The position numbers and the translations under genes are program-made. From Bacillus sp. EB106-08-02-XG196 (GTDB lineage: Bacteria > Bacillota > Bacilli > Bacillales > Cytobacillaceae): a stretch of 64,000 nt of DNA. Below the pieces are notes generated by a model, which was not told the origin of the DNA, did no database searches, and saw only the letters and a list, made by a program, of their open reading frames with translations. Position 1 is the first letter of the stretch. The number at the start of each line of letters is the position of its first letter. Of the stretch, positions 32,442-42,123 are shown piece after piece. The stretch lies in the NCBI RefSeq assembly GCF_013396335.1, contig NZ_JABWSY010000008.1, positions 1-64,000 on the forward strand. The letters are read 5' to 3'.

Positions 32442-35400
32442 ATGAGAAAAACCACAAAAAGGACTTTCTCCATCATCATGACTGCGATTATGCTTTTGAG
32501 CTTGTGGATGCCTTATATCCCAAGCCAGGAAGCTTCTGCAGCCGAGACGAAGGTGGAGACAACCGCTTCAACTGATCGCGAGATTCGTTTCACGTACATT
32601 CGTGACGATAAAACATTTGGCGATTGGAACATTTGGACTTGGAATACTGGCATTAGTGATGGTCAAGTCAATTTCGATTCTTATCAAGACAACTACGCCA
32701 CTGCTACTATTCCAGTAAGCTCAGAAACTACGCAAATGGGCTTTGTCCTTCGGAGCACGTATGACTGGAATACCGCACAAAAGGAATTTGGCGACCGTTT
32801 TATTCCAGTTAATAAGAATGACAGTATTACGAAGGCTTATATCACAAGTGGCGTAGAACAAATCACCATCGTTCCAGACGGATCCGCCCCTGTTATCGAC
32901 AAGGGGAACGCGACGTTCTATTATCGTGATAAACTGCTTTTTGCAAACGATGGTATGGATACAATACAAAAGGTAGAATTAAACTTCGATGGAAAAACAA
33001 CTCCAATGACGTTTGAACCAGAGAATGAGAGATTTGTAGTTACATACAACAACATTCCGAATGGCAAAAACGAATATACCTACCTTGTGACCAAAAAAGA
33101 TGGCACAACGGAGGAAGTAAGTGACCCTTACAACAGTGTGAATGGCATTTCAGTAATAGATTTCCAGAATGCCAATCTAACAGTTTCGGGGACCGTTCAG
33201 CCTGCAGTGATGGACTACAATCAAAATGCTGTTCTGACAGTTGATGTACAGGGATTGACGGATGAACTGAAAGTCAGCAAAATGTTTGCGGACATCTCTT
33301 CCCTTGGTGGTAGAGAGCAGCTTGAGATTGACCCGGCGTTAAAAGAAATCAGTATTGCCGTGGATGACGATATCACAGCAGGAATAAAAGCAATTCCTCT
33401 TACTGTGATTGACTCCTACGGAAACTACTATAATAGTTCAGCTTCAGTAGAGGTGAAAGCCCGCCTGGACGTTGGGGAAAATGACTTTGACTGGGATGAA
33501 AGCATTATCTACTTCATGCTGACAGACCGGTTCTTTGATGGCGATTCTACAAACAACGACCCGTATAATCAGAAATACGATGCCAAAAACGACCGTGGAA
33601 CCTATCAAGGAGGAGACTTCAAAGGCATCTCTGAAAAATTAGATTACTTGGACAATCTTGGTGTCAACACCATCTGGATCAGCCCAATCGTGGACAACAT
33701 TAAGTACGATGTGCGCTATAACAATCCGGAAGGCCATTCCTACTATGCCTACCATGGCTACTGGGCAAATAACTTTGGCCAATTGAACCCTCACTTCGGA
33801 AGTATGGAAGATTTCCATAACCTGATTGACGCAGCCCATGAACGCGGTATCAAAATCATGGTCGACGTAGTCGTCAATCACACTGGTTATGGATTAAAAG
33901 AAATCGATGGAACTGTGGCAAATCCGCCTGCAGGCTACCCAACTGATGCAGACCGCACCATGTTCAGCTCCCTTCTTCGCCAAGGTTCTACGGTTGGAAC
34001 CGATGAGGTTGTGGGTGAGCTCGCAGGTCTTCCTGATTTAAAAACCGAAGATCCAGCCGTCCGAAAAGCGATCATTGACTGGCAAACTGACTGGATTGAA
34101 AAGTCTAGGACAGCAAAGGGAAATACCATCGACTACTTCCGTGTGGATACGGTAAAACATGTCGAGAAAGCTACCTTAGCGGCATTTAAAAATGAACTAA
34201 CCAAAATCATGCCGGAACACAAAATGATTGGTGAAGTCTGGGGCGGAAGCGCTGACAATAACGGCGGATATCTTGAGTCAGGCATGATGGATTCCCTGCT
34301 TGACTTTGGATTCAAAGACATCGCTCACAATTTCGTAAACGGACAACTAAAAGGTGCAAATGATGCCATGATTGCCCGCAACGGAAAAATCGATAACAGT
34401 GCCACTCTTGGCCAATTCCTCGGAAGCCATGACGAAGATGGATTCCTCTATAAGGAAGGAAATGACAAAGGCAAGCTGAAGCTGGCAGCATCCCTGCAGG
34501 CAACAGCAAAGGGCCAGCCGGTCATCTATTACGGCGAAGAGCTTGGCCAAAGCGGTGCCAACAACTATCCACAGTATGACAACCGTTATGACCTTGCCTG
34601 GAATCAAGTAGAAAACAATGATGTTCTACAACACTATACGAAGGTCTTGAACTTTAGGGCTGATCATTCAGAGGTGTTTGCCAAAGGTGAACGCTTGACA
34701 CTCGGCGGCTCTGACAGCGACAAGTTCCTTGTTTTTGCCCGCAATTACAAAAACGAAGCAGCATATGTCGGCTTAAACATCTCAGACAGCGCCAAGGAAG
34801 TTGCTTTTACCTTGGATTCCCAAGACACAGTTGTTACAGACCATTATTCAAATCAGACTTACAGTGCTTCAGCAAATGGCACAGTCACAATAACCATCCC
34901 AGCAAAAGCAGACGGCGGTACGGTCCTGCTTACAGTGGAAAACGGCAGTATCACGGCTGCAGCAGCTGCTGACAGTGAAGGTGGAGAAGACGGCACAGTT
35001 GAACCCGTTCCTGCGAACCACCTCCGTATTCACTACAACCGTATAGATGGTAATTATGAAAATTACGGTGCGTGGCTGTGGAATGACGTCGCTTCCCCTT
35101 CTGCCAACTGGCCCGTTGGAGCAACGATGTTTGAAAAAACAGATAGCTACGGAGCCTATATTGATGTACCGCTTAAAGAGGGTGCGAAAAACATTGGATT
35201 CCTCGTCATGGACGTAACCAAGGGGGATGCAGGTAAAGACGGCGGAGACAAAGGGATTACGATTACATCACCAGAAATAAACGAAATCTGGGTCAAGCAA
35301 GGATCGGATAAGGTCTACACCTATGAGCCAGTAGATTTGCCGGCAAACACCGTCCGCATCCATTATGTTCGTGACAACAGCGATTACCAAAATTTCGGAG

Positions 35401-37997
35401 CATGGCTCTGGGGTGATGTTGAATCACCATCTGCCAACTGGCCGACAGGTGCCTCCCCGTTCTCCGGCACAGACCGCTACGGCGCGTATGTTGACGTAAA
35501 GCTGGCGGATACAGCGAAAAACCTCGGCTTCCTTGTGATGGATGTAACCAAAGGCGATGCGGGTAAAGACGCTGGAGACAAGTCTTTCAACCTGCTGGAC
35601 AAATATAATCACCTTTGGATTAGACAAGGCGACAACAATGTCTACATCTCACCTTATTGGGAGCAGGCAACGGGAATCGTAAAAGCAGAAGTCATCTCTG
35701 AAAATAGTATTCTGCTTGGTTTTACGATGACAGAAGGTCTGACACCAGACAGCTTGAAAGGCGCACTTGAGATCAAGGATGCTGACGGCGGTACAGTATC
35801 CGTTGAATCGGTTGAAATTACTGGAGCCACTTCTGCAAAAGTAACAGCATCATTCGACAATGAAAAACTTCCATTATCCGTCACGTATGCAGGCAGGACC
35901 GTATCAGCCTCTACGGGCTGGAGAATGCTTGACTCTATGTACGGATACGACGGAAATGACCTTGGCGCAGCCTATCAAGACGGCGCTGTCACCCTTAAAC
36001 TTTGGGCTCCAAATGCAAGCAAGGTCGTGGCAAACTTCTTCAATAAGGAAAATGCAGCTGAACAAATCGGCAGCATAGAACTGACAAAAGGTGAAAAAGG
36101 AGTTTGGTTCGCTGAGGTTAATCCGGACGACCTGAACACAGCTGATTTAGAGGGTTATTTTTACCAATACGAAGTGACAAATGCTGGAGTAACAAACAAA
36201 GTCCTTGACCCCTATGCCAAGTCAATGGCAGCCTTCACGGTCAATACGAAGGGTAATGCTGGTCCTGATGGAGATAGTGTCGGTAAGGCAGCGATTGTTG
36301 ACTTAAGCAGCACAGACCCTGAAGACTTTGATTTTGCAAACATCAAAGGGTATGAAAAACGCGAAGATGCCATCATTTACGAGGCACATATTCGTGACTT
36401 CACTTCTGACCCGACCATCGAGGGGGATCTGAATGCAAGATGGGGATCCTACACCGCCTTCATTGATAAACTCCATTATCTGAAGAAAATGGGCATCACA
36501 CACGTGCAGCTGCTTCCTGTAATGGCGTGGTATTATGGTGATGAAACCAAGATGGGACAACGAGAGCTTGACTACTCGGCCGGAGGAAATGAATACAACT
36601 GGGGCTATGATCCGCATAGCTACTTCTCTCCAGATGGCTCCTATTCAGAAGATCCAAGTAATCCTGAAGCGCGCGTCAAAGAGCTGAAAAAATTAATTGA
36701 TGCCATCCATGATGCCGGTATGGGCGTAGTCCTTGATGTGGTTTACACGCATATGGCCAAATCAAGCCTGTTAAATGACATTGTTCCAAACTACTATGCA
36801 TTCCAAGACGATAAGGGCAACTTCCTCGGCGGGTTCGGAAACAACCTGGCAACAAGCCATAAAATGGCTGAAAAGCTGATGGTCGACTCAGTAAAGTACT
36901 GGTTCGATGAGTACAAAATCGATGGCATGAGATTTGACATGATGGGTGATGCTACCTACCCTTCTATTCAAAATGCATATGATGCCGCAGCTTCCATCAA
37001 TCCAAATGCCCTGTTCATCGGTGAAGGCTGGAGAACATTTGCCGGCCATATCAGCGAGCCTGAACTAAAAGGAATGGGCGCGGACCAGGATTGGATGGAC
37101 AAGACGGACAATGTCGGAGTATTCTCTGATGAAATCCGCAATGAATTGAAATCTGGCTTCGGTTCAGAAGGCGAGCCAAGATTTATCACAGGCGGAGCAA
37201 GAAGCATCGATACCATTTTTAACAACATTAAAGGCCAGCCGTCCAACACTTCTGAGGATGATCCTGGTGATATGGTTCAATACATCGAGGCGCATGACAA
37301 CATGACACTTTATGATGTAATCGCCCAATCGATTAAAAAGGATCCTTCCATTCCGGAAAACAATCTGGAGATTCATAAACGGATCCGCATCGGAAATTCT
37401 CTGATTCTGACTTCACAGGGAACCGCCTTCCTGCATGCAGGACAGGAATACGGCCGGACAAAGCAATGGCTTGGTGAAGGTGTGCCGGAACAGAAATACC
37501 ATGAACTGAGAGACGCACAAGGCAGCTCATTTGGATATTTTATTCACGATTCTTACGATTCATCGGATGCCATCAATATGTTTGACTGGCAGAAGGCTGT
37601 GAATAAGAAACAATATCCAATCAATACAGAGACGCGCGAGTTTACTCAAGGTTTGATTGAACTAAGGAAATCAACAAATGCTTTCCGTTTGGGCGACCAA
37701 CAGCTAGTTAACCAAAATGTAAGCCTGCTTGACCTTCCTGAAATAAAGGATTGGGACCTTGTAATCGCTTATAAAGCTGTCTCCACTGACGATACTGGAA
37801 CCTACTATGTGTTCGTCAATGCCGATACTAAGACACGGACTTTGACACTTGGAGATGTTAACCTCTCTAAAGGCAAGATAGTCGTCGACAGCGACGAAGC
37901 AGGCGCAACCCCAGTTTCCAAAAAGTCAGGCTTCTCACTTAAGAATGGAACGCTGACCATTGACCCATTAACAACGATCGTAATCAAAGTGAAATAG
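32442..37997 (+). CDS. Secreted amylopullulanase with two GH13 catalytic modules and CBM41 domains
   Basis: This 1851-residue protein begins with a signal peptide (about 1-34, ending ASAAE). An N-terminal CBM41-like PUD (about 45-150) is followed by an alpha-amylase GH13 module (about 350-760). Its motifs are DVVVNHTG (about 473), FRVDTVKH (568), GEVW (597) and GSHDED (660). Two CBM41/PUD repeats follow (about 860-960 and 967-1070; both with GAWLW, SPSANWP and FLVMDVTKGDAGKD). A CBM48-like domain (about 1176) precedes a type I pullulanase GH13 module with YNWGYDP (about 1384), DVVYTHMA (1430), RFDMMGDA (1496), GEGWR (1526) and EAHDN (1615). It would cut alpha-1,4 and alpha-1,6 bonds of starch and pullulan outside the cell. 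No wall anchor is seen. Confidence 0.93.
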   Translation: MRKTTKRTFSIIMTAIMLLSLWMPYIPSQEASAAETKVETTASTDREIRFTYIRDDKTFGDWNIWTWNTGISDGQVNFDSYQDNYATATIPVSSETTQMGFVLRSTYDWNTAQKEFGDRFIPVNKNDSITKAYITSGVEQITIVPDGSAPVIDKGNATFYYRDKLLFANDGMDTIQKVELNFDGKTTPMTFEPENERFVVTYNNIPNGKNEYTYLVTKKDGTTEEVSDPYNSVNGISVIDFQNANLTVSGTVQPAVMDYNQNAVLTVDVQGLTDELKVSKMFADISSLGGREQLEIDPALKEISIAVDDDITAGIKAIPLTVIDSYGNYYNSSASVEVKARLDVGENDFDWDESIIYFMLTDRFFDGDSTNNDPYNQKYDAKNDRGTYQGGDFKGISEKLDYLDNLGVNTIWISPIVDNIKYDVRYNNPEGHSYYAYHGYWANNFGQLNPHFGSMEDFHNLIDAAHERGIKIMVDVVVNHTGYGLKEIDGTVANPPAGYPTDADRTMFSSLLRQGSTVGTDEVVGELAGLPDLKTEDPAVRKAIIDWQTDWIEKSRTAKGNTIDYFRVDTVKHVEKATLAAFKNELTKIMPEHKMIGEVWGGSADNNGGYLESGMMDSLLDFGFKDIAHNFVNGQLKGANDAMIARNGKIDNSATLGQFLGSHDEDGFLYKEGNDKGKLKLAASLQATAKGQPVIYYGEELGQSGANNYPQYDNRYDLAWNQVENNDVLQHYTKVLNFRADHSEVFAKGERLTLGGSDSDKFLVFARNYKNEAAYVGLNISDSAKEVAFTLDSQDTVVTDHYSNQTYSASANGTVTITIPAKADGGTVLLTVENGSITAAAAADSEGGEDGTVEPVPANHLRIHYNRIDGNYENYGAWLWNDVASPSANWPVGATMFEKTDSYGAYIDVPLKEGAKNIGFLVMDVTKGDAGKDGGDKGITITSPEINEIWVKQGSDKVYTYEPVDLPANTVRIHYVRDNSDYQNFGAWLWGDVESPSANWPTGASPFSGTDRYGAYVDVKLADTAKNLGFLVMDVTKGDAGKDAGDKSFNLLDKYNHLWIRQGDNNVYISPYWEQATGIVKAEVISENSILLGFTMTEGLTPDSLKGALEIKDADGGTVSVESVEITGATSAKVTASFDNEKLPLSVTYAGRTVSASTGWRMLDSMYGYDGNDLGAAYQDGAVTLKLWAPNASKVVANFFNKENAAEQIGSIELTKGEKGVWFAEVNPDDLNTADLEGYFYQYEVTNAGVTNKVLDPYAKSMAAFTVNTKGNAGPDGDSVGKAAIVDLSSTDPEDFDFANIKGYEKREDAIIYEAHIRDFTSDPTIEGDLNARWGSYTAFIDKLHYLKKMGITHVQLLPVMAWYYGDETKMGQRELDYSAGGNEYNWGYDPHSYFSPDGSYSEDPSNPEARVKELKKLIDAIHDAGMGVVLDVVYTHMAKSSLLNDIVPNYYAFQDDKGNFLGGFGNNLATSHKMAEKLMVDSVKYWFDEYKIDGMRFDMMGDATYPSIQNAYDAAASINPNALFIGEGWRTFAGHISEPELKGMGADQDWMDKTDNVGVFSDEIRNELKSGFGSEGEPRFITGGARSIDTIFNNIKGQPSNTSEDDPGDMVQYIEAHDNMTLYDVIAQSIKKDPSIPENNLEIHKRIRIGNSLILTSQGTAFLHAGQEYGRTKQWLGEGVPEQKYHELRDAQGSSFGYFIHDSYDSSDAINMFDWQKAVNKKQYPINTETREFTQGLIELRKSTNAFRLGDQQLVNQNVSLLDLPEIKDWDLVIAYKAVSTDDTGTYYVFVNADTKTRTLTLGDVNLSKGKIVVDSDEAGATPVSKKSGFSLKNGTLTIDPLTTIVIKVK

Positions 37998-38068
37998 TGT
38001 CCATGTGTGTCCATGGGGACGGTTCTGCTGGTCTTTTATGGTATTAATGTAGACCACAAGAACCGTCC

Positions 38069-38488
38069 GAGACCACTGAAAAAGTCTATTTTTGAAAAAC
38101 AAGAAGGCAGTTACCTACAATATGTAGATAACTGCCTTCTTTAATTTAGGCTCTTTTCGTAAACTTTGTTGCTTTCTGTACAAATACCATAGGTAACTTC
38201 AGACAAGCTTGATGAATTTAAGAGTCATCGTGTCCGAACCAGGGGTGACTTCAGACAAGCTTGATGAATTTAAGAGTCATCGTGTCCGAACCTGTGGCAA
38301 CTTCAGACAAGCTTGATGAATTTAAGAGCCATCGTGTCCGAACCTGTGGCAACTTCAGACAAGCTTGATGAATTTAAGAGCCATGGTGTCCGAACCAGAG
38401 GCGACTTCGGACAAGTTTGATGAATTTTAGAGTCATCGTGTCCGAACCAGAGGCGACTTCGGACAAGTTTGACTTTTTCGGTAGTCTC
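38069..38488. mobile_element. Small TIR (MITE-like) element carrying a 52-bp repeat array
   Basis: Terminal inverted repeats GAGACCACTGAAAAAGTC (38069-38086) and GACTTTTTCGGTAGTCTC (38471-38488). Inside are an 18-bp-stem hairpin (38101-38141), a 32-bp leader (38154-38185) and a 52-bp tandem array (38190-38470). There is no transposase ORF. The left 75 bp and both ends match a second element at 51448-51586. Insertion is inside a REP core. Confidence 0.78.
38190..38470. repeat. 52-bp tandem repeat array A (five units plus a partial)
   Basis: CTTC anchors occur at 38197, 38249, 38301, 38353, 38405 and 38457, an exact 52-bp period. Each unit reads approximately ACTTCAGACAAGCTTGATGA, then ATTTAAGAG(T/C)CATCGTG, then TCCGAACCAG. 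GTCCGAA at a unit end and TTCGGAC at the next unit start can form a hairpin. The period is not a multiple of three, so it is not a peptide repeat. Confidence 0.9.
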
Positions 38489-38507
38489 GAACCCGTCCCC
38501 ACGGTCT

Positions 38508-40202
38508 TTAAGGAATCATCCATGAAAATACATTGCTTTGCAGGTAGGTGATGATACATATAAGCAGTAATAGGAAGAGACTATGTTTGACGGTAAAGCG
38601 CAATAGGTCTGATTCTTTTCCTGCTAGTCCCACCGCGGCACATGCAACGGCAATGGATTGCGGGGAAATCATTTTACCTGTTACCCCGCCTGATGAGTTA
38701 GCGGCAAGCGCTAATACCGGATCCATCCCAATGGATGTCGATGTCACCTGCTGCAGTTTAGCAAATAATAGATTAGCAGAGGTATCCGAGCCGGTAATGA
38801 ATACCCCAAGCCATCCTAATACTGGCGAGAAGAACGGGAACAATGCCCCTGTTTTTGCTAAGACCATTCCGAGCGTCGTACTCATTCCAGAAGAATTTGT
38901 AATATACGCATATCCCACAACAGCACAAATCGTTAAGAGTGGATATTTGATTTCATTGACGGTTTCCCCAAACGTGATTGCCCAATCACGCCATGACATT
39001 CCAAGGATATATTTCGTCACAACAGAGGCTAAAAGGATAGCTGTGCCTGCTCCTCCTAAAATTTCAAGCTTGAAAACCGCAGCAATCGCTTCCCCTGATG
39101 AACCGCTAATGACTTTTTCATGCAAGAAAGGCACTTCTGGCATTAAGGTTAGAGCATGTCCTAAAGCATTGACTCCTTTTAAGATGACATTTGCACCCTC
39201 ATAATGCCCAGTTATCGCTTGTTTGACCACTGGAATTCCCCATAAAGAAATAAATGCCGTTAATACTAAAAATGGAGACCATGCTTTAAATACTTGACCG
39301 CCGGTATAGCTGGTTTCTGTCCTTTTAGAAGCATTCGTTGCCAACGTTGCAGCCAACTCTTGTTCAGAAGAAAAACGGTAAATGGTTTTTGGCTTCCAGA
39401 ACTTCAAGAAAATCGCTAATGCAAATAAAGAAACTAAAGCTGAAAGAATATCCGGCAATTCAGGACCTATGAAATTCGAGCTCAAATATTGTGTTATAGC
39501 AAAGGTAATACCTGAAACCAATATCGCTGGCATGACTTCCCAAGCTTTTTTAAAACCTGCCATCATTACCACCAGATAAAAAGGAATAAAAACGGAAAGA
39601 AGTGGTAATTGACGCCCAACCATTTTTGAAATTTCCATGGCTGGAATTCCTGTAGGTCCTTCCATGGCCGTAATTGGAATTCCAATGGCGCCGAATGCAA
39701 CAGGTGCTGTATTCGCAATCAAACATAGACCTGCAGCATATAAAGGATTAAATCCAAGTCCCACTAATAAGGCAGCCGAAATGGCGACTGGTGCCCCAAA
39801 GCCTGCTGCCCCTTCAAGAAAAGCACCAAAAGAAAAGGCGATTAATAATGCCTGTAAGCGTCGATCTTCTGTAATAGATAAAACAGAACTGCGAATAATA
39901 TCAAATTGTCCTGTTTTCACCGTGATTTTATAAAGAAAAACAGAAGTAATAATAATCCAGCCAATCGGTGTTAATCCATAAACACCGCCTTGAACCGCGG
40001 ACATGACAGCGGTTTCAATCGGCATCTTGTAAAACGTTACCACAAGAAGCAACGCAATAAGTAACGTTGTTAATCCCGCCACATACCCCTTCATTTTCTT
40101 GATGGCCAATGCCCAGAAAAAATAGAGAATTGGAATCAGAGCAACGATAGCTGACCACGTAAGACTTTCCCCAACCACAGTAAAATTTTGTGTAAATGAC
40201 AA
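38508..40202 (-). CDS. lutP: L-lactate permease (LctP family)
   Basis: This 564-residue protein has about 13 membrane helices and the LctP family features [20 protein letters not shown] (about residues 119-138), then [18 protein letters not shown] and the C-terminal [17 protein letters not shown]. It imports lactate (and glycolate) with protons. The start is TTG (GGGGG 8 bases upstream). It is divergent from lutR and lutABC, as expected for a lactate utilisation locus. A LutR-type operator lies about 80 bp upstream. Confidence 0.9.
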   Translation of the reverse strand: MSFTQNFTVVGESLTWSAIVALIPILYFFWALAIKKMKGYVAGLTTLLIALLLVVTFYKMPIETAVMSAVQGGVYGLTPIGWIIITSVFLYKITVKTGQFDIIRSSVLSITEDRRLQALLIAFSFGAFLEGAAGFGAPVAISAALLVGLGFNPLYAAGLCLIANTAPVAFGAIGIPITAMEGPTGIPAMEISKMVGRQLPLLSVFIPFYLVVMMAGFKKAWEVMPAILVSGITFAITQYLSSNFIGPELPDILSALVSLFALAIFLKFWKPKTIYRFSSEQELAATLATNASKRTETSYTGGQVFKAWSPFLVLTAFISLWGIPVVKQAITGHYEGANVILKGVNALGHALTLMPEVPFLHEKVISGSSGEAIAAVFKLEILGGAGTAILLASVVTKYILGMSWRDWAITFGETVNEIKYPLLTICAVVGYAYITNSSGMSTTLGMVLAKTGALFPFFSPVLGWLGVFITGSDTSANLLFAKLQQVTSTSIGMDPVLALAANSSGGVTGKMISPQSIAVACAAVGLAGKESDLLRFTVKHSLFLLLLICIITYLQSNVFSWMIP

Positions 40203-40282
40203 AATGGCTCCCCCTTTTAATGTTTCTTTCTCTTACAATTGAAAAAGTAATCGGTTTCATTTTTTCGTTAATCAATAGATAT

Positions 40283-40297
40283 GGTCATCAGATGACC
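40283..40297. promoter_or_regulatory. LutR-type operator 1
   Basis: The perfect palindrome GGTCATCAGATGACC lies between the lactate permease and its divergent regulator. The identical 15-mer recurs upstream of lutA. It has the TGGTC/GACCA form of FadR-subfamily (LldR/LutR) operators. Confidence 0.8.
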
Positions 40298-40419
40298 GTC
40301 TGTTTGTAATTATATTTTTTATGTAAATACTTTTCAATAACTTTATAAAATTTTTTGAAAAAAATAAAAACGCCTTCTTCATGTATAATATAAATATCAA
40401 TAAGATGAGGTGGATCGGC

Positions 40420-41142
40420 TTGGAATATAAAAAAATCAAACCAAAAAAAATATATGAGGAAGTTACCGAAGCGCTGCATGAAATGATTCGAAACGGACAA
40501 TTGGTGCCCGGGAGTAAGCTTGAATCTGTGCAGCAGCTGGCAGAGAACTTTCAAGTTAGCAGGTCAGCTATACGTGAAGCACTATCTGCTTTGAAAGCAA
40601 TGGGATTAGTCGAAATGAAGCAAGGAGAAGGAACGTTTATTAAAGAATTTGATGCAAAGCAAATGACCTTTCCCCTATCAACCGCCATCCTTATGAAAAA
40701 AAAGGATGTAATCCATCTTTTAGAAGTGAGAAAAATTATTGAAACGGGTACAGCTGGTTTAGCAGCAAAAAATCGAAGTGAAGAAGATTTAGCAGCGATG
40801 ACCAAAGCTCTCGAAGAAATGAAGCGGGTTAAAGGCGACGAAGAGCTGGGAGAGAAGGCGGACTTTCAGTTTCACTTAGCGGTATCTTCCGCAGCCAGCA
40901 ATCCAATATTATCCACTTTACTCGATCAAGTATCAGAGCTTATGATCGAAACGATGAAGGAAACAAGGCGTTTATGGTTATTCTCTAAACAAACAACGAC
41001 AGAAAACTTAGTAAAAGAACATGCTAAAATCTTTGATGCCATCCTAGAAAGGAACGAAGAAAAGGCTCAGATGGCTATGATTGAACATCTCGAAAATGTC
41101 GATAATATCCTTAATAAATATTTTTTTGAAACGACTAAATAG
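40420..41142 (+). CDS. lutR: GntR/FadR-subfamily regulator of lactate utilisation (LutR-like)
   Basis: This 240-residue protein has a winged helix (about residues 8-70; LESVQQLAENFQVSRSAIREA) and an FCD domain (about 85-230; EKADFQFHLAVSSAASN with metal-binding Asp and His). It very likely represses lutABC and the permease until lactate is present. The TTG start at 40420 is chosen because GATGAGGTGG lies 6 bases before it; the upstream ATG at 40381 lacks a site. Two copies of a perfect palindromic operator flank the gene. Confidence 0.85.
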   Translation: MEYKKIKPKKIYEEVTEALHEMIRNGQLVPGSKLESVQQLAENFQVSRSAIREALSALKAMGLVEMKQGEGTFIKEFDAKQMTFPLSTAILMKKKDVIHLLEVRKIIETGTAGLAAKNRSEEDLAAMTKALEEMKRVKGDEELGEKADFQFHLAVSSAASNPILSTLLDQVSELMIETMKETRRLWLFSKQTTTENLVKEHAKIFDAILERNEEKAQMAMIEHLENVDNILNKYFFETTK

Positions 41143-41162
41143 AAATTCAAAGAAACCAATGA

Positions 41163-41195
41163 TGAAGCCTTCATACAATTTGAAGGCTCTTTTTC
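41163..41195 (+). terminator. Terminator after lutR
   Basis: Stem AGCCTTCA ... TGAAGGCT followed by CTTTTTC. Confidence 0.75.
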
Positions 41196-41235
41196 ACCAC
41201 ACACCTTAAAGTGAAAATTTTTTTAAAAAAATCAA

Positions 41236-41249
41236 TGCAAGCACTTACA
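41236..41249 (+). promoter_or_regulatory. cre-like site before lutABC
   Basis: TGCAAGCACTTACA fits the CcpA site pattern TGNAANCGNTNNCA with one mismatch. It overlaps a possible -35 (TTACAA, 41245-41250; -10 TATAGT at 41267-41272). Weak by-eye evidence. Confidence 0.4.
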
Positions 41250-41301
41250 ACTTTTTGATAATTTGTTATAGTATAAATAATAGATATGGCTTAGTATATT
41301 C

Positions 41302-41318
41302 AGGTCATCAGATGACCT
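41302..41318 (+). promoter_or_regulatory. LutR-type operator 2
   Basis: AGGTCATCAGATGACCT is a perfect 17-bp palindrome, 55 bp before lutA and downstream of the likely promoter. It shares 15 identical bases with operator 1. Confidence 0.82.
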
Positions 41319-41372
41319 GTTGATTAAAAAACAGAATAAGAATATAAGTTTAGGTATAAGGGAGCGAGGAAA

Positions 41373-42089
41373 ATGAAGGTCACCCTTTTTGCTACTTGTT
41401 TAGTAGATATGTTTCAAGGTGATGTTGGTAAAGCAACAGTGGAAGTACTAGAAAGACTCGGATGTGAAATTGATTTTCCAGAATCACAAATTTGCTGCGG
41501 CCAGCCTGCCTATAACAGTGGGTACGTAAAAGAATCCAAAGAAGCAATGAAAAGTATGATTACTACCTTTGAACATGCAGAGTATGTCGTTTCACCAGCT
41601 GGTTCCTGTGCCTATATGTTTAAAGAATACCCTCACATCTTTAAGGGCGATCCTGTTTGGGAGCCAAAAGCGAAAGCCCTGGCGGATAAAACCTATGAAT
41701 TCACGGAGTTTATCGTCGATGTGTTAAAAGTCGAGGATGTGGGTGCAGAATTAGAAGGAAAAGCAACCTTCCACACCTCCTGTCATATGACAAGATTACT
41801 AGGTGTCAAACAAGCACCGATGACCCTTTTAAGTCATGTAAAGGGGTTAAACTTTACCGAGCTGCCAGGTAAAGAGAGATGCTGTGGATTCGGAGGGACA
41901 TTCTCCGTTAAAATGGGGAATATTTCAGAGCAAATGGTCGATGAAAAGGCTTGTACAGTGGAAGAAACCGGAGCAGATATTTTAATTGGCGCGGATGCTG
42001 GCTGCTTAATGAATATTGGCGGACGCATGAATCGAAAAGGCATGCCGGTGAAAGTCATGCATATTGCAGAGGTCCTAAATAGCCGATGA
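41373..42089 (+). CDS. lutA: L-lactate utilisation protein LutA, Fe-S/CCG domain
   Basis: This 238-residue protein has two CCG (heterodisulfide reductase-like) cysteine motifs: [12 protein letters not shown] (about residues 40-51) with later PAGSCAYM, and TSCHMTR / [13 protein letters not shown] (about 136 and 169). Together with LutB and LutC it forms the oxidase that converts L-lactate to pyruvate in B. subtilis. It is the first gene of lutABC, behind a palindromic operator. GAGCGAGGA precedes the ATG. Confidence 0.93.
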   Translation: MKVTLFATCLVDMFQGDVGKATVEVLERLGCEIDFPESQICCGQPAYNSGYVKESKEAMKSMITTFEHAEYVVSPAGSCAYMFKEYPHIFKGDPVWEPKAKALADKTYEFTEFIVDVLKVEDVGAELEGKATFHTSCHMTRLLGVKQAPMTLLSHVKGLNFTELPGKERCCGFGGTFSVKMGNISEQMVDEKACTVEETGADILIGADAGCLMNIGGRMNRKGMPVKVMHIAEVLNSR

Positions 42090-42123
42090 AGAATAGATAA
42101 CATGATAAAAAGGGGGATGACCA

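Larger units (their letters stand above)
38010..38503. repeat. REP-like element, copy 6, split by a TIR element
   Basis: The left part (38010-38068) has CCATGGGGACGGTTCTGCTGGTC and ends AGAACCGTCC. The right part (38489-38503) resumes with GAACCCGTCCCCACGG. Between them lies a 420-bp element with terminal inverted repeats. The nine bases GAACCGTCC at the left border recur as GAACCCGTCC at the right border, as expected for a target-site duplication with one base difference. Confidence 0.8.

Noticed and set aside
36303-36617. Long antisense ORFs within the amylopullulanase gene
   Set aside because: They are shadows of a gene with strong codon bias; they have no ribosome site or known motif.
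38190-38470. Tandem array as a repetitive surface-protein gene
   Set aside because: A 52-bp period breaks the reading frame each unit, and no ORF spans the array.
38548-39204. 218-residue ORF opposite the lactate permease
   Set aside because: It mirrors a well-supported membrane permease on the other strand and has no family features.
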